Shown here piece by piece: positions 1 to 11,484 of a DNA stretch of 64,000 nt; position 1 is the first letter of the stretch; each line of letters starts with the position of its first letter. Both the position numbers and the translations under genes were made by a program. This stretch comes from Luzula sylvatica. Its lineage: Eukaryota; Streptophyta; Magnoliopsida; Poales; Juncaceae. The stretch is from contig OX326956.1 of assembly GCA_946800325.1 (NCBI GenBank), positions 71,233,087 through 71,297,086 of the forward strand. Reading direction: 5' to 3'. Under the pieces are notes generated by a model, which saw only the letters and a list, made by a program, of their open reading frames with translations, did not search any database and was not told the origin of the DNA.

Positions 1-1
1 T

Positions 2-2866
2 TATGTACCTACTTTGAGTAGGAATATTATTTCTGTTTCGAGACTTATTGCGGATGGATATGAATTAGTTATTGGTACTAATGATTGTTTTATTCGCAAG
101 AATGACATTTTCTTTAGTAATGTTCTAGTTGAAAATGGTTTATATGTCTTGGATTTAGAAAATAACAATAATAATCAGTCCATTTATAACATAAATACCA
201 CTCAAACTAATGAAACATACTCATGGCATTGTCGTCTCGGACACATAAACGAGAAACGCATTGCTAGACTCCAAAAGGATGGAATGCTAGATTCTTTTGA
301 TTTAAAGTCAATAGAAACTTGCGAATCTTGTTTGATGGGTAAGATGACAAAGACACCTTTTTCCAAGAAAGGAGAAAGATCGAAAGATGTGTTGGCTCTC
401 ATACATTCCGATGTATGTGGACCGATGAGTGTCGAGGCTAGAAATGGATATCGCTATTTCGTGACTTTTACTGACGATTATAGTAGATATGGATATCTAT
501 ACTTAATGCGTCACAAAAGTGAAACTTTTGAGAAATTCAAAGAGTTTCAACACGAGGTAGAACTTCAACTGGGCAAGAAAGTAAAAGCCATTCGATCGGA
601 TCGAGGTGGCGAATACTTGAGCTATGAGTTTGAGGACTATCTTCGAGATTGTGGTTTAGTATCACAATGGACTCCACCCGGTACACCCCAATGGAATGGA
701 GTGTCCGAGAGGAGGAATCGAACCTTGTTGGACATGGTTCGCTCGATGATGAGTCGAACAGATTTGCCAAAGTCATTTTGGGGTTTCGCGCTTCAAACGG
801 CCGCTCATATACTGAATAGAGTTCCGTCCAAATCGGTTGAAAAGACACCATATGAATTATGGCATGGCAAGGTGCCATCATTGTCTTATCTTAAGATTTG
901 GGGTTGCGAGGCATATGTCAAAAGGTTATTGACGGAAAAACTCGAGCCAAGATCAGACAAATGTTTATTTGTGGGGTATCCTCAAGAAACAAGAGGATAC
1001 TATTTTTACTTGCCGAGCGAAAACAAGGTTTTCGTGTCTCGACGTGGACATTTCTTAGAGAAGGAATTCCTAGATCGTCCAGCCAGTGGGAGTAAAATTG
1101 ATCTCGAAGAAATTCGAGAACCACAACGTGAACAGGTTGATTTGGAACAAGATTCTGAGTTACCATTGGATGGTGAACCAGAATCTACTACACAAGCTCT
1201 ACGTAGATCTGGTAGGATTCGTCAAGAACCTGAGAGATATGGATTTCTCATTAGTAATGACGATGATGAGTTGACTCTAGATGATGAGCCAATCTCCTAC
1301 AAAGGTGCTATGTCTAGTTTGGATTCCTCGAAATGGCATGACGCCATGAAAACCGAGATCCAGTCCATGTATGATAATAAGGTTTGGAATCTTATTGATC
1401 TACCTAATGGTGCTAAGACCGTTGGGTGCAAATGGGTTTTCAAGAAGAAAACCGACATGGATGGTAATGTACACACTTTTAAAGCAAGACTGGTGGCGAA
1501 AGGTTTCAAGCAAATTCATGGTATAGACTATGATGAAACGTTTTCTCCAGTAGCCATGTTTAAAAGTATTCGCATTCTTTTAGCGATAGCTGCATATCAC
1601 GATTATGAGATATGGCAGATGGATGTCAAAACCGCTTTCCTTAACGGGAACCTTACCGAGGATGTGTATATGACACAACCCGAGGGTTTTGTCGATCCAA
1701 AGAATACGAATAAAGTGTGCAAGCTTATGAGATCCATTTATGGATTAAAACAAGCATCTCGTGCGTGGAACATACGATTCGATGAGGTTATCGCAAAGTA
1801 TGGTTTCATTCAAAATATCGAGGAACCTTGTGTATACAAGAAATTCAGTGGGAGTTCGGTTGTATTCCTCATCTTGTACGTGGACGACATCTTACTCATT
1901 GGAAATGACATCCCGATGCTTAACCAGGTTAAGGCATATTTGGGTAGTCAATTCGCAATGAAGGACTTAGGAGAAGCGGCCTATATTTTAGGTGTGAAGA
2001 TCTATAGAGATAGATCGAGGAGACTTCTCGGACTAAGTCAAAGTACATATATTGACAAAGTGATAACTCAGTTTCACATGGAGCAATCCAAGAAAGGATT
2101 TCTGCCAATGTCACATGGCATCACTCTCACTAAGGATCAGTGTCCTTCAACGGACGCTGAACGTGAGCGAATGAGTCGGATCCCATACGCTTCGGCTATA
2201 GGATCGATCATGTATGCCATGATATGTACTAGACCAGATGTCGCATATGCGTTGAGTGTGACTTCCCGCTATCAGTCTGATCCCGGGGAAGCTCACTGGT
2301 CCGCAGTCAAGAGCGTTCTTAAGTATCTCAGGAATACTAAAGATATGTTTCTTGTCTATGGTGGTTCGGAAAGAGATCTGATTATCCAAAGATATACAGA
2401 TGCTAGTTTCCAAACTTGCCCGGACGATTTCCAATCACAAAGTGGTTATGTCTTCACGCTCAATGGCGGAGCTGTTGTTTGGAAAAGCTCCAAGCAGAAG
2501 ACGGTGGCTGATTCTACAACTGAAGCGGAATACATCGCGGCTTCCGAAGCTGCAAAGGAGGCTGTCTGGTTACGACAGTTCGTGATGGAACTTGGCGTTA
2601 TGCCAAGCATCTCGGGTCCCATGGATGTTTATTGTGACAATAACGGAGCAATAGCACAATCCAAGGAACCGCGAGCGCATCACAGGTCCAAGCATGTACT
2701 CCGGCGTTACCACTTGATTCGTGAGATTACTAAGAGAGGTGACGTGAAAATAATGAAGATACCTACGGATGATAACGTGGCTGATCCATTTACGAAGCCA
2801 CTATCACGTGCCAAGCATGAACAGCATGCTAGGGCGATAGGATTGGGATATCCATCGCAGTGTTAG
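2..2866 (+). CDS. Copia pol polyprotein, C-terminal part (integrase, RT, RNase H)
   Basis: This is the C-terminal 950 or so residues of a Copia polyprotein, which copies the element's RNA into DNA and integrates it. The frame is already open at base 2, so the true start is upstream; the first possible start codon, TTG at 14, is not a real start. Numbering from base 14: the integrase zinc-binding motif HCRLGH is near residue 71. The catalytic triad is D in HSDVCGP (~132), D in RSDRGGEY (~194) and E in VSERRN (~231). The reverse transcriptase active site YVDD is near 621. RNase H begins near 795 (TDAS), with EAEY further on. There is no stop or frameshift before TAG at 2864-2866. The protein resembles the broken polyprotein of the neighbouring Copia element closely enough for both to be in one broad lineage, but their LTRs differ. 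Confidence 0.95.
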   Translation, partial: YVPTLSRNIISVSRLIADGYELVIGTNDCFIRKNDIFFSNVLVENGLYVLDLENNNNNQSIYNINTTQTNETYSWHCRLGHINEKRIARLQKDGMLDSFDLKSIETCESCLMGKMTKTPFSKKGERSKDVLALIHSDVCGPMSVEARNGYRYFVTFTDDYSRYGYLYLMRHKSETFEKFKEFQHEVELQLGKKVKAIRSDRGGEYLSYEFEDYLRDCGLVSQWTPPGTPQWNGVSERRNRTLLDMVRSMMSRTDLPKSFWGFALQTAAHILNRVPSKSVEKTPYELWHGKVPSLSYLKIWGCEAYVKRLLTEKLEPRSDKCLFVGYPQETRGYYFYLPSENKVFVSRRGHFLEKEFLDRPASGSKIDLEEIREPQREQVDLEQDSELPLDGEPESTTQALRRSGRIRQEPERYGFLISNDDDELTLDDEPISYKGAMSSLDSSKWHDAMKTEIQSMYDNKVWNLIDLPNGAKTVGCKWVFKKKTDMDGNVHTFKARLVAKGFKQIHGIDYDETFSPVAMFKSIRILLAIAAYHDYEIWQMDVKTAFLNGNLTEDVYMTQPEGFVDPKNTNKVCKLMRSIYGLKQASRAWNIRFDEVIAKYGFIQNIEEPCVYKKFSGSSVVFLILYVDDILLIGNDIPMLNQVKAYLGSQFAMKDLGEAAYILGVKIYRDRSRRLLGLSQSTYIDKVITQFHMEQSKKGFLPMSHGITLTKDQCPSTDAERERMSRIPYASAIGSIMYAMICTRPDVAYALSVTSRYQSDPGEAHWSAVKSVLKYLRNTKDMFLVYGGSERDLIIQRYTDASFQTCPDDFQSQSGYVFTLNGGAVVWKSSKQKTVADSTTEAEYIAASEAAKEAVWLRQFVMELGVMPSISGPMDVYCDNNGAIAQSKEPRAHHRSKHVLRRYHLIREITKRGDVKIMKIPTDDNVADPFTKPLSRAKHEQHARAIGLGYPSQC

Positions 2867-2932
2867 ATTGGGTGTTTTATTTATGTTTCTTATTGTATAA
2901 GGGGATTTGATCTGCCTAGTGCAAGTGGGAGA

Positions 2933-4817
2933 GCATTTATTATGCCCTAGGCGTGTTATTGGGATTGTATTTGTTTATGAGACAGATATTTATATTATTA
3001 TTCATCATATGACCTAAACCTTCATATTTCAAAATTTTAAATAACAAGAAAGTGTGTGAGAGGTTATTCGATTATAATAATCGGATAGACCTTGAATTTT
3101 ATTCTAGTTTAGTGCAACGAGTCAGTTGAGAATAATATGTTGCATGGCCTTAGTCTGGCATATTGATTCGTCAATTGAATGATAGTAAAACCACTAAACG
3201 GGATGAATATAATTCTAAAACGTCCCTCGTGTATAAAGTTGTTCATAGATTTGAACCAGGTAGTCCATTCACTGAATGGAGACTTTTACATACACCGGCA
3301 TATTCGTAGATGGGATGATCAGGTTTTACTGATCTGAGACGGTAGCGTCGATTCTAGAATATGGATATACGCGGCGTCGTATATTGGACTGACCACTATA
3401 TGAGTTTGTGACATGGTTAGAGTCATTGGAGACGAATTCATATCCAGATAGTGTGTTTTGGTTCTTCATACTTGAGTGATCTCACGGATACCTAGTATGT
3501 GAAAAGATAATGCTTTTATATAATTAACCCTACGCGTAACTGTGTAGCAGAGATTAATATTGGGTATTGTTTTTAGCATTGGCAAAGGATGTGAGGTTGC
3601 AAGATAGGAATTGTTCCTTTCTAGCCTTGAAAAAGGATAGAGGGAGATATCTCTCGGGCCCCTCGATTGAATTGAGATTGATGAAATGCTTGGCCAAGCT
3701 CGATGGAACTCAATAAAGTTCGCATTGTTATTATCAATCTAATTCTTATCGAGAAAGAGTATATCTGATCAAAACAAAAGAGGATGACTTGAAGTTTTAG
3801 GCTTCACCGTGACTCTTTTGATCGGAAGATATCGCGAACAAGAGGACTAATAACAATTATCTGAGCTAGGTAAGAAGATGTACTGCATCTTCGTAAAGGT
3901 GTTCTCCACCTTTTTCGTGCTAATTCTGGGTAGGTATTAACGGCAGTCTAGTGCTCGCAATACCTTGTGGATTGCTGCCATATCCACTGCCAGTCCTAGA
4001 CGAACCTACAACGGTCACACCAAGATTTCGTAACATATCGGATTCTCAAGATAATGCTCACCAATACGTTTGTTGGACAACCAAAATGAAATCACGTGTG
4101 ATTAGATCTCACGACATATGTTGGACATATGGCCAAGTTGATTAAGTCTTAATCCAAGAGGGAGTTTGAAAGAAAATATGGCTTAAGAATTAACTTGGAA
4201 GAATTTATATAAATAGGCAAATATGCAATTAGAATTGGGCCAGTTCATAATCTGGGCCCGCTCAGAATTTAGGGTTTTAATCTAATTTCTAATAATTAGA
4301 TTTTAATCTGAATTTGGGCTTATTCTGATTTTAATTAGTTTTGGGCTTATAATTCTGAAATTAGGGTTTCTTAACCTAATTTCGGATTTAACCTAAAATT
4401 GCCTATATATATATTCAGAATTTCATTTTTCTCTCTCTTCTCTCTCTAATTTTCTGACCTAATTCGGCTGCCGAATTTTCTCTCTTTCACACAAATCGAG
4501 ATTGAGATCTGGAGAGTTTTGAGTAGAGTTTCTGAGCAAGTTCTTGAGAAGAATAATCGTGACACCGACTAGAACGGTGTTGGCGGTTTCGATCAGACGA
4601 AATCACGGTGGACAAGAGTAGAGGGAGTGCAAGAGCAATCCTTGGAGAAGGTTCACGAAATCTGGATAAGTAGGCTTCACGTACTAACTTGTACGAGGTA
4701 AAATTCTGAATAACTCTTCCTTTTTCGTGGTTTTTCGAACGTGATCCCGGTAGAATTAGGTTATACATGTGTAAATAATTCCGCTGCACATCTCTAATTC
4801 ATGTGTATAACCCTACA
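2933..4817 (+). repeat. 3' LTR of Copia element 1
   Basis: The LTR starts just after the purine-rich tract AGTGGGAGA that follows the pol stop codon; the exact first base is uncertain by a few positions. It ends ...AACCCTACA at 4817, the usual kind of Copia terminus. At about 1.9 kb it is long. The last 600 bp hold a TATA box, a CT-rich stretch and a GC-richer R/U5-like part. The 195-bp open frame at 3951-4145 inside it has no recognisable product. Confidence 0.8.
4204..4213 (+). promoter_or_regulatory. TATA box of Copia 1 LTR
   Basis: TTATATAAAT lies about 600 bp before the LTR end, where the U3/R border is expected. Transcription of the element would start about 30 bp downstream. The position fits, but only the motif supports it. 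Confidence 0.45.
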
Positions 4818-7800
4818 CAATCGATGTCGGACATTGATTTTTCGAGAAATTAATACCATGCGACATAGGTATAAATCCCTTCTTGGAATTTTCCATTGCA
4901 AATTTATGCAATACCTTGTCAATATACGTACTTTGACTTAAACCAAGGAGTCTTTTAGATCTATCTCTATAGATTTTTACGCCTAATATATAAGCTGCCT
5001 CGCCTAAGTCTTTCATAGCGAAACGACTCGTTAAATATTTTTTAACTTCCGTAAGCATCGGAATATCGTTTCCTATGAGCAATATATCGTCCACATAAAG
5101 AACAAGAAACACAATACGGCTCCCACTTACCTTCTTGTATACACAAGGTTCATCTACGTTTTTGATAAAATTATACTTGCTTATAACTTCATCAAATCGT
5201 ATATTCCAACTCCGAGATGCTTGTTTCAATCCATAAATGGATCGTTGTAACTTACAAACTTTATTCGCATCTTTTGGATCGATAAAACCTTCGGGTTGTG
5301 TCATTTACACATCCTCTATTAAATTTCCGTTAAGAAATACGGTTTTAACATCCATTTGCCATATCTCATAATCATAGTATGCATCTATAGCAAGTAGTAT
5401 GCGAATAGACTTAAGCATGGCTACCGGCGAAAACGTTTCATCATAGTCAATACCATGGATTTGTTTGAAACATTTCGCGACAAGCCGTGCTTTGTAAGTT
5501 TGCACCTTTCCATCCATATCGGTTTTCTTCTTGAAAACCCATTTACCTCCAACGGGTGTGACCCCTAGAGGTTTATCTATCAAGTTCCAAACTTGATTAT
5601 CATACATGGACTGGATTTCTGATTTCATGGCTTCGAGCCATTTGTTGGAATCTATACCTTTAATCGCATCTTTGTAGGATTTTGGTTCATCATCAATGAA
5701 CTCGATGTCGCCATTATCAGTTATGATAAAACCATAGCGTTCAGGTTCATGGCGAATTCTACTAGATCGACGAGAAGGTACAATGACTTGTGTACTTGAT
5801 TCAGCTAAGTCAACATTTGACGGTTCTGAATCAATCATCGTCGGTTCAACTTCTATTTCGGTATCTCGAATTTCATCAAGATCTATTTTTGCTCCTCCAT
5901 TGTGCGAAGAGATAAAGTCCTCCTTTAAGAAGACACCTCTTCGTGCCACGAAAACTTTATTTTCAGCTAGATTGTAAAAATAGTATCCTCTTGTTTCTTT
6001 AGGATAACCGACAAATAGACATTTGTCTGATTTGGGATCGAGCTTGTCAGAAATCATTCTTTGGACATATGCTTCGCATCCCCAGATTTTAATAAAAGAC
6101 AATAATGGAGTTTTTCCATGCCATAGCTCATATGGTGTCTTTTCAACCGACTTTGAAGGTAAGCGATTTATCAAATAAGCTGCGGTCAAAAGTGCATATC
6201 CCCAAAACGATTTTGGAAGACTAGTTTGACTCATCATTGATGGAACCATATCTAATAGGGTACGATTTCTCCTTTCAGATACGCCATTCCATTGTGGTGT
6301 GCCAGGTGGAGTAAGTTGTGAAACAATTCCACAATCTTTTAAATGATCGTCAAACTCATAGCTCAAATACTCGCCTCCTCGATCAGATCGAAGAGCTTTG
6401 ATTTTCTTGCCAAGATGGTTCTCTACTTCATTTTGGAATTCTTTGAACTTTTCAAAAGATTATGATTTAAGACGCATTAAATAGACATAGCCATATCTAC
6501 TATAATCGTCAGTAAATGTGATGAAGTAACGATAACCTCCTCTTGCCTCGATGCTCATTGGACCACATACATCTGAATGTATTAGTTCTAATAGCTCCGT
6601 GGACCGTTGACCTTTCTTCGAAAATGGCGCTTTTATCATTTTGCCAAGTAAACATGATTCGCATTTCCCATATGAATCAAATTCAAATGAGTCGAGTAAA
6701 CCATCTTTATGGAGTTTCGAGATGCGTTTCTCATTTATATGACCTAAACGACAATGCCAAAAGTAAGTTTGATTACCAACTTTAGGATTATTCCGAGATT
6801 CATTCACGTTATAGATGGATTTATTAAATTTATCTAAATCTAACACATAAAGACCATTCTCAATAACTACATTAGCACAAATATTATTGTCTTTACATAT
6901 CACAAATTCATCATTCCTAATAACAAATTCATAGCCATCATTCGCTAATTTAGACACGCTTATTATATTTTTACATAAACTAGGTACATAAAAACATTTA
7001 TTTAATACTATATTAAATCCACTTGGTAATGCTAGATCAACTTCTCCTATTGCAAAAGCCGCAACCTTTGCTCCATTTCCAACGCGGAGATCTACATCAC
7101 CAGACTTCAATCTTCTACTATTTCTTAGGATCTGCACATTACGACAAATATGAGTTCCACAACCAGTATCTAATACCCAATTATTCATAGTAGAAATATT
7201 AATTTCTATAACAGACATACCTGCGGTACCGGCCGCTACGGTTTTCCCTTTGTTCTTCCTCGACTCTTCGAGAAATACCTTGCAGTTGCGGCGCCAATGG
7301 CCCGTCTTTTCACAATGAAAACATTTATCGTCATCCTGTTTCTTCTTCTTCTCAGATTTTCCTTTGTTATTCAGTTTCGGCTTCTTCTTAGAGCCCGAAC
7401 CTGATGCACCTTTTGAGTTGTTTCTTTTACGATTTCCCGATTGAATCATTAAGACATCATTCGATCCGCCGCGGTTTTTAGGACCCGTCGTAATCATTTC
7501 CGATTCATAATTCTTCAGCATCCAATGTAATTCGGGGATCGTCTTGTTCATCGAATGCATGTGATAGTTCGTCACGAATGAGGCAAATGTCGGCGGTAAT
7601 GAAAAAAGGATCAAATCATGTTGCAATGTTGCCGAGATTACTTCGTCGAATTTCTCTAGACGGTCTAGGAAATCCTGCATCTTTAGCATATGCGTGCTAA
7701 CTGACGACCCTGGAGCCATTCTACAATTAACCAAACCTTTAAGAGTATTGAACCGTTCAAGTCTCTTTTGCTCCTGGAACATTTCAAGGAGACGTTTGTT

Positions 7801-8091
7801 TATCGTATATGCATCGGAGTCTTCGAACTTCTTTTGAAAACTTGCATCCATACATGCTAACATAAGGCATGTTACATTATTCGATTTGCCTTTGAGTACT
7901 TTCAACTCTGCCTTTTGAGCTTCTGTTGGATTAGCCACTTCCACTATTGGCGTTTCTAATACACTTATTAGATTTTCATTCCTTAGAACGATTCTAAGGT
8001 TACGGTGTCAATCCAGAAAATTCCTACCAACAAGTTTCTCTTTCTCCAATAACGATCGAATCGATATGGAACTGGTATTGTTACTAGACAT
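4818..8091 (-). pseudogene. Copia gag-pol pseudogene, three in-frame stop codons
   Basis: One reading frame runs from an ATG at 8091-8089 to the insertion junction at 4818 with no frameshift. It encodes gag with a CCHC zinc knuckle (CFHC...H...C, near 7320-7280), the protease motif DTG near 7175, the HCRLGH integrase zinc motif, the integrase core and RT with YVDD. Three stops interrupt it: TGA at 8010-8008 (about codon 28 of gag), TAA at about 6459-6457 in integrase, and TAA at about 5307-5305 in RT just before MTQPEGF. By comparison with the intact neighbour each is a single-base change at a sense codon. The copy cannot make a full polyprotein. Confidence 0.9.
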
Positions 8092-9004
8092 GATTCCTAA
8101 AACATAATAATGATTAATTAATTAATTGTGCGTATTAATTCTATATGCTTTATTTAATAGGGTTATTTGTGTCACTTTTATCAAAACAATCACCCTCATG
8201 ATCGATTCGGGATTCATAATCCGATAACACCTTGAGAACCATATATTACAATCCTCCCACAAGTGACGAAGGCCTATCGAGTGGGATCTCGTTATTTAGG
8301 TAGGATCATATCCAATCGCCTGATCATATGCGACTCTCAAACTTTATGAAATTTCAGTATTTAAATTATATCGTATGTAATTCAAAATTCCGTGTGTGTA
8401 TTTCAACTATGTCTTATCCAATTAATCCGATTAACTTGAATATCTAAACTAAAACCATACAAAACGTATCAACTAGTTTAAATTTAAACATGCCTGACGA
8501 AGGCCCAATCCACATTTAAATTATACTAAAGCTTATTGTCCTATTGAACTACGCGTATACGCATGCCTGACGAAGGCCCAATCCACACGTATATTTGTAA
8601 ACAAACATGACAACTGTTTATATGGGAGACATCTAGTTAGTTTATAATTACGCAAAATTCTATCATTTCAAATTTCGCTGTGAGGGATTTGTTGTGTCAT
8701 ACATCAACTTACTAGGTTTCACAAGGTTTTCATGTATTAAATTGAATTATAAAAATAAAATTCTAAAGTTTTGTAGTCAAATAAGGAATTCTTTGTTCGT
8801 TTCGAAGCAAAACTATTTTCAAGACATTAAATGGTACCAGTAATTATCCTATAATATTTTACCATTCGATTACTTGTGAATTTGACTTTAAAATTTTATT
8901 TTAGGTTTCAATTTTGGAAAAATTTACTAAACTTTACTAAAATGACCCTACATATGATCTTAATCATTTTTCTTGCGATTTGATAACGCAAACCGTATGA
9001 CGTT
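8092..9004 (-). other. Leader of Copia 2 between primer-binding site and gag
   Basis: About 0.9 kb without a convincing reading frame. A motif CTGACGAAGGCCCAATCCAC occurs twice, near 8494 and 8570. The part nearest gag (8160-8300) resembles 63830-63950 of the Copia copy at the right edge, confirming the family link. Confidence 0.7.
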
Positions 9005-9018
9005 CGCTCTGACACCAC
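9005..9018 (-). other. Primer-binding site (initiator tRNA-Met type)
   Basis: Directly after the LTR end ...CCTAACA, the minus strand reads GTGGTGTCAGAGCG. This matches TGGTATCAGAGC, the usual plant Copia site complementary to the 3' end of initiator tRNA-Met, with one difference (G for A). Confidence 0.85.
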
Positions 9019-10175
9019 TGTTAGGTTATCTACACCCCATCGAGTCCGCACAACGAATAATTATTGGACTCGACGGAGTACAAATCCCCGAGATCTCATC
9101 TACGATTTGTTTATCAAATTGCCTATAACTAATATAACGTAAATCTAGTAAACGTAATATTTGTACCTAGCGAAATTGATCGCTTACGAAGGGTTTGTTG
9201 CTGCTAAGCCTTCACTTCCGTTCACGTCGCACCTTTTCGCTCGTACCGGTTCGTCCCACGCCCAAACCGGTCGTCTTTCTCCGTTCGTCTTCTCGTCGGT
9301 TGATGAACTTAACTCGTTAGTACGCAAACGTATACATACCTCTACTCGTATCCACCGCGAAACGGGAGTCGTCGGATAATCACGAAACTGCCTAGACGCC
9401 TCGTAATCACTCTTGCTTAAACTCTTGCCGGAATCAATGGAGAATTCCGGCGAACTTTTCTCTCTCTTAATTACTGGATTAATTAGTGAAAATAATGGTT
9501 GCTTAGATTGATTTGATTGAGTGAGATTAGGGTCTTATTTATAGAATAACTCGTATTCCTTCACCAGTAAATAGACACTTTTTAATCAATCAAATGATAC
9601 TTTTATATACATGAAAGGACAAGTTTCTAGAAGATTTGATCAAAATATGTGTCTCCTGCAGAATCAGCCGACACACTTTCACTAAACTGAAATTTCTTCC
9701 GACTTAGGTCCGTAATTAACAGGAACTTTCTGAACGAAACTTCTAGATGATCTTATCACCTTTCCAACAAATCCGAGTTTATGCAATTTGGATATCCAGT
9801 CCGAAAGTTATGCTAGTTTTAGTGAACATTCGCGTCCTTTCGTCGAACTGCCGCAACCTTTCGTGTATTTCATTAGAATGAACGTCCTACGTTATTCAAA
9901 TGTTTTTCCACTGAATATGAAAGTTGTAGATAATCCAATTATCTAGGTTATGAGAGTTGAATCATCCAAATCGGTATTCGTATGCGAAAGTTATATCCGT
10001 TTTAGTAAAAATGTTCCAAACAGATTTTTTCTAAAATCTTATCTTATCAATTTAATTATGTATATCATATAGACATATGTGCATCTAATACACATGTTAT
10101 ATTTCTATGAACTACCATGTTTATATATTCTTATACGTACGATTTTACCGTAGATGTGAAACTGCATTTCCTTCA
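9019..10175 (-). repeat. 5' LTR of Copia element 2
   Basis: 1157 bp. On the minus strand it starts TGAAGGAAATGCAGTTTCA, nearly the same as the LTR start at 59559, and ends CCTAACA beside the primer-binding site. It contains the family's repeated module with AGATAAT...ATTATCT near 9930. The plus-strand reading frame at 9161-9379 inside it is not a gene. Confidence 0.88.
9534..9544 (-). promoter_or_regulatory. TATA box of Copia 2 LTR
   Basis: Minus-strand CTATAAATAAG is about 520 bp before the LTR end. The homologous position in the right-hand LTRs also carries a TATA box. Confidence 0.45.
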
Positions 10176-10569
10176 ATAACCGAGCCAAGTTTCACCCGAA
10201 TATATCGCACCCGAATCTCCGATTTTTTTTTCCAACTCGACAAGTTTGGTCGGAGTTGACCGAGTCACGAGTCGACGGAGCCGGCCGAGTCTGAGTCCGA
10301 ATCCGATATTCAAGATATTCAAAACCATGGTATGTTTGACCGGAACATAAATAAATAGTATTATCCCACCACCTCTATTAACATTTTACCTTCACTATAA
10401 ATTGATAGGTGTATGCAGTACTTTCCATCAACGGTCATGTATGCAGGCATTAAATGCACTGTTTTGAATGGTCAATCAATGCACTTCTCTAATTGTTCTC
10501 GATGCATATTTTTGGTGAAAAAATTAGAATAAATAATTAGTGATTCTTCATATGGAAATGGGTACCTGT

Positions 10570-10758
10570 TTTGGAATAAAATATTGATCCGGATATTATC
10601 CGGATCCGACCGTAAATTGGTGTCCTATATCCGGATCCGAATCCGAAAAAACGGATACGGGCTAGAATCAGATCCGATCGGATTCGAATAATTTTATTTG
10701 GTTTCGGATATGATTCGGGTCGGTTCGGATAATATCCGACCCATTGTACCACACCCTA
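10570..10758 (-). repeat. ATCCGGAT-rich repeat, probable hAT end
   Basis: Dense, imperfect copies of ATCCGGAT and TTCGGAT. The right end, read on the minus strand, is TAGGGTGTGGTACAATGGG, like the TAGGGATGTAAATGG end of the complete hAT MITE at 33370. No matching left end or target duplication was found, so this is probably a truncated copy. Confidence 0.45.
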
Positions 10759-11436
10759 CTTTGCTTATTCTCTCATTTTTCTTTATCACTATATTAAATA
10801 GTTTATTTTTATTCAAAATTTGAAGTTTGTGGATTTTCATAAATATTTTTTTGTCTTAAATTCTTGTTTGAAACATTTGTTTTTGTAATTTTAATTAATA
10901 AATTTGATTTTTTAATAAAAAAATGTATTATATTACAATACAAGTTTAATATGTATTATTTAAGAAAGTATATAAAATACACAAATGATTTATTATGTTG
11001 ATTCGAATAAAGTGAACACAGATATAATTTGCATTATACAATTATTTATGTATTATACGAGTATTATTAGTGAATCGAATAACTATAAAATTTTAAATTT
11101 CCCTAATTCCGAGACGACGTTTATGACGTTTATGTTGTGCATGAATCCCGGATCGAGGCTATTATGATAATCTATGTCAAATTGATCTTCTTCTCACCTT
11201 TCTAATTGGCCATGAATTACGAGAGGATTAAAAAAAATTGTTCTCGAATAATTAATTGCTGAACGCTATGAGCTGTAACTAAGACCAGACCCACATACAA
11301 TTGGATATGTACTCAGTCAACTCTTAGCCACTATTAACTTTTTTTCAATTGAATACTACACATAACCAGAGGGTGGAATAAAAAAAGTAGTGAAATAAAA
11401 TAAGCCCTTATGTTTTTGAGAAAAATGAATGAGCCC

Positions 11437-11444
11437 TTTAAATA
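11437..11444 (+). promoter_or_regulatory. Possible TATA box of the GDSL gene
   Basis: TTTAAATA is 41 bp before the ATG at 11485. It would give a very short 5' leader, so the assignment is weak. Confidence 0.25.
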
Positions 11445-11484
11445 GATGTCTACTTAAGTATCAAGAGTAACCAATTCCTCAACA

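Larger units (their letters stand above)
1..4817 (+). mobile_element. Ty1/Copia LTR retrotransposon 1 (3' part; 5' part lies left of window)
   Basis: An open pol frame runs from the window edge to 2866, followed by a purine-rich tract (about 2924-2932) and a 3' LTR that ends CCCTACA at 4817. The order integrase, reverse transcriptase, RNase H is that of Copia. From 4818 the sequence is the minus-strand pol gene of another Copia element, cut in mid-domain, so this element inserted into that one. The 5' LTR, primer-binding site and gag are outside the window. The intact frame suggests a fairly young copy. Confidence 0.93.
4818..10175 (-). mobile_element. Ty1/Copia LTR retrotransposon 2 (5' part), interrupted by element 1
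   Basis: On the minus strand this reads 5' LTR (10175-9019), primer-binding site (9018-9005), leader, gag and pol. It stops abruptly in the RT domain at 4818, exactly at the end of the element 1 LTR. The rest of pol and the 3' LTR should lie left of the window, beyond the 5' end of element 1. Its LTR is homologous to the solo LTR at 21693-22813 and to the LTRs after 59559, so all belong to one family. Confidence 0.93.
10176..11484. other. Intergenic, AT-rich, with old repeat remnants
   Basis: No gene seen. 10180-10330 is GC-richer, with CGAG/CCGA motifs, and looks like a transposon remnant cut by the Copia 2 LTR. The last 700 bp before the GDSL gene are AT-rich and probably hold its promoter. 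Confidence 0.5.

Noticed and set aside
3951..4145. 64-codon frame in the Copia 1 LTR
   Set aside because: It lies inside an LTR and matches no known product.
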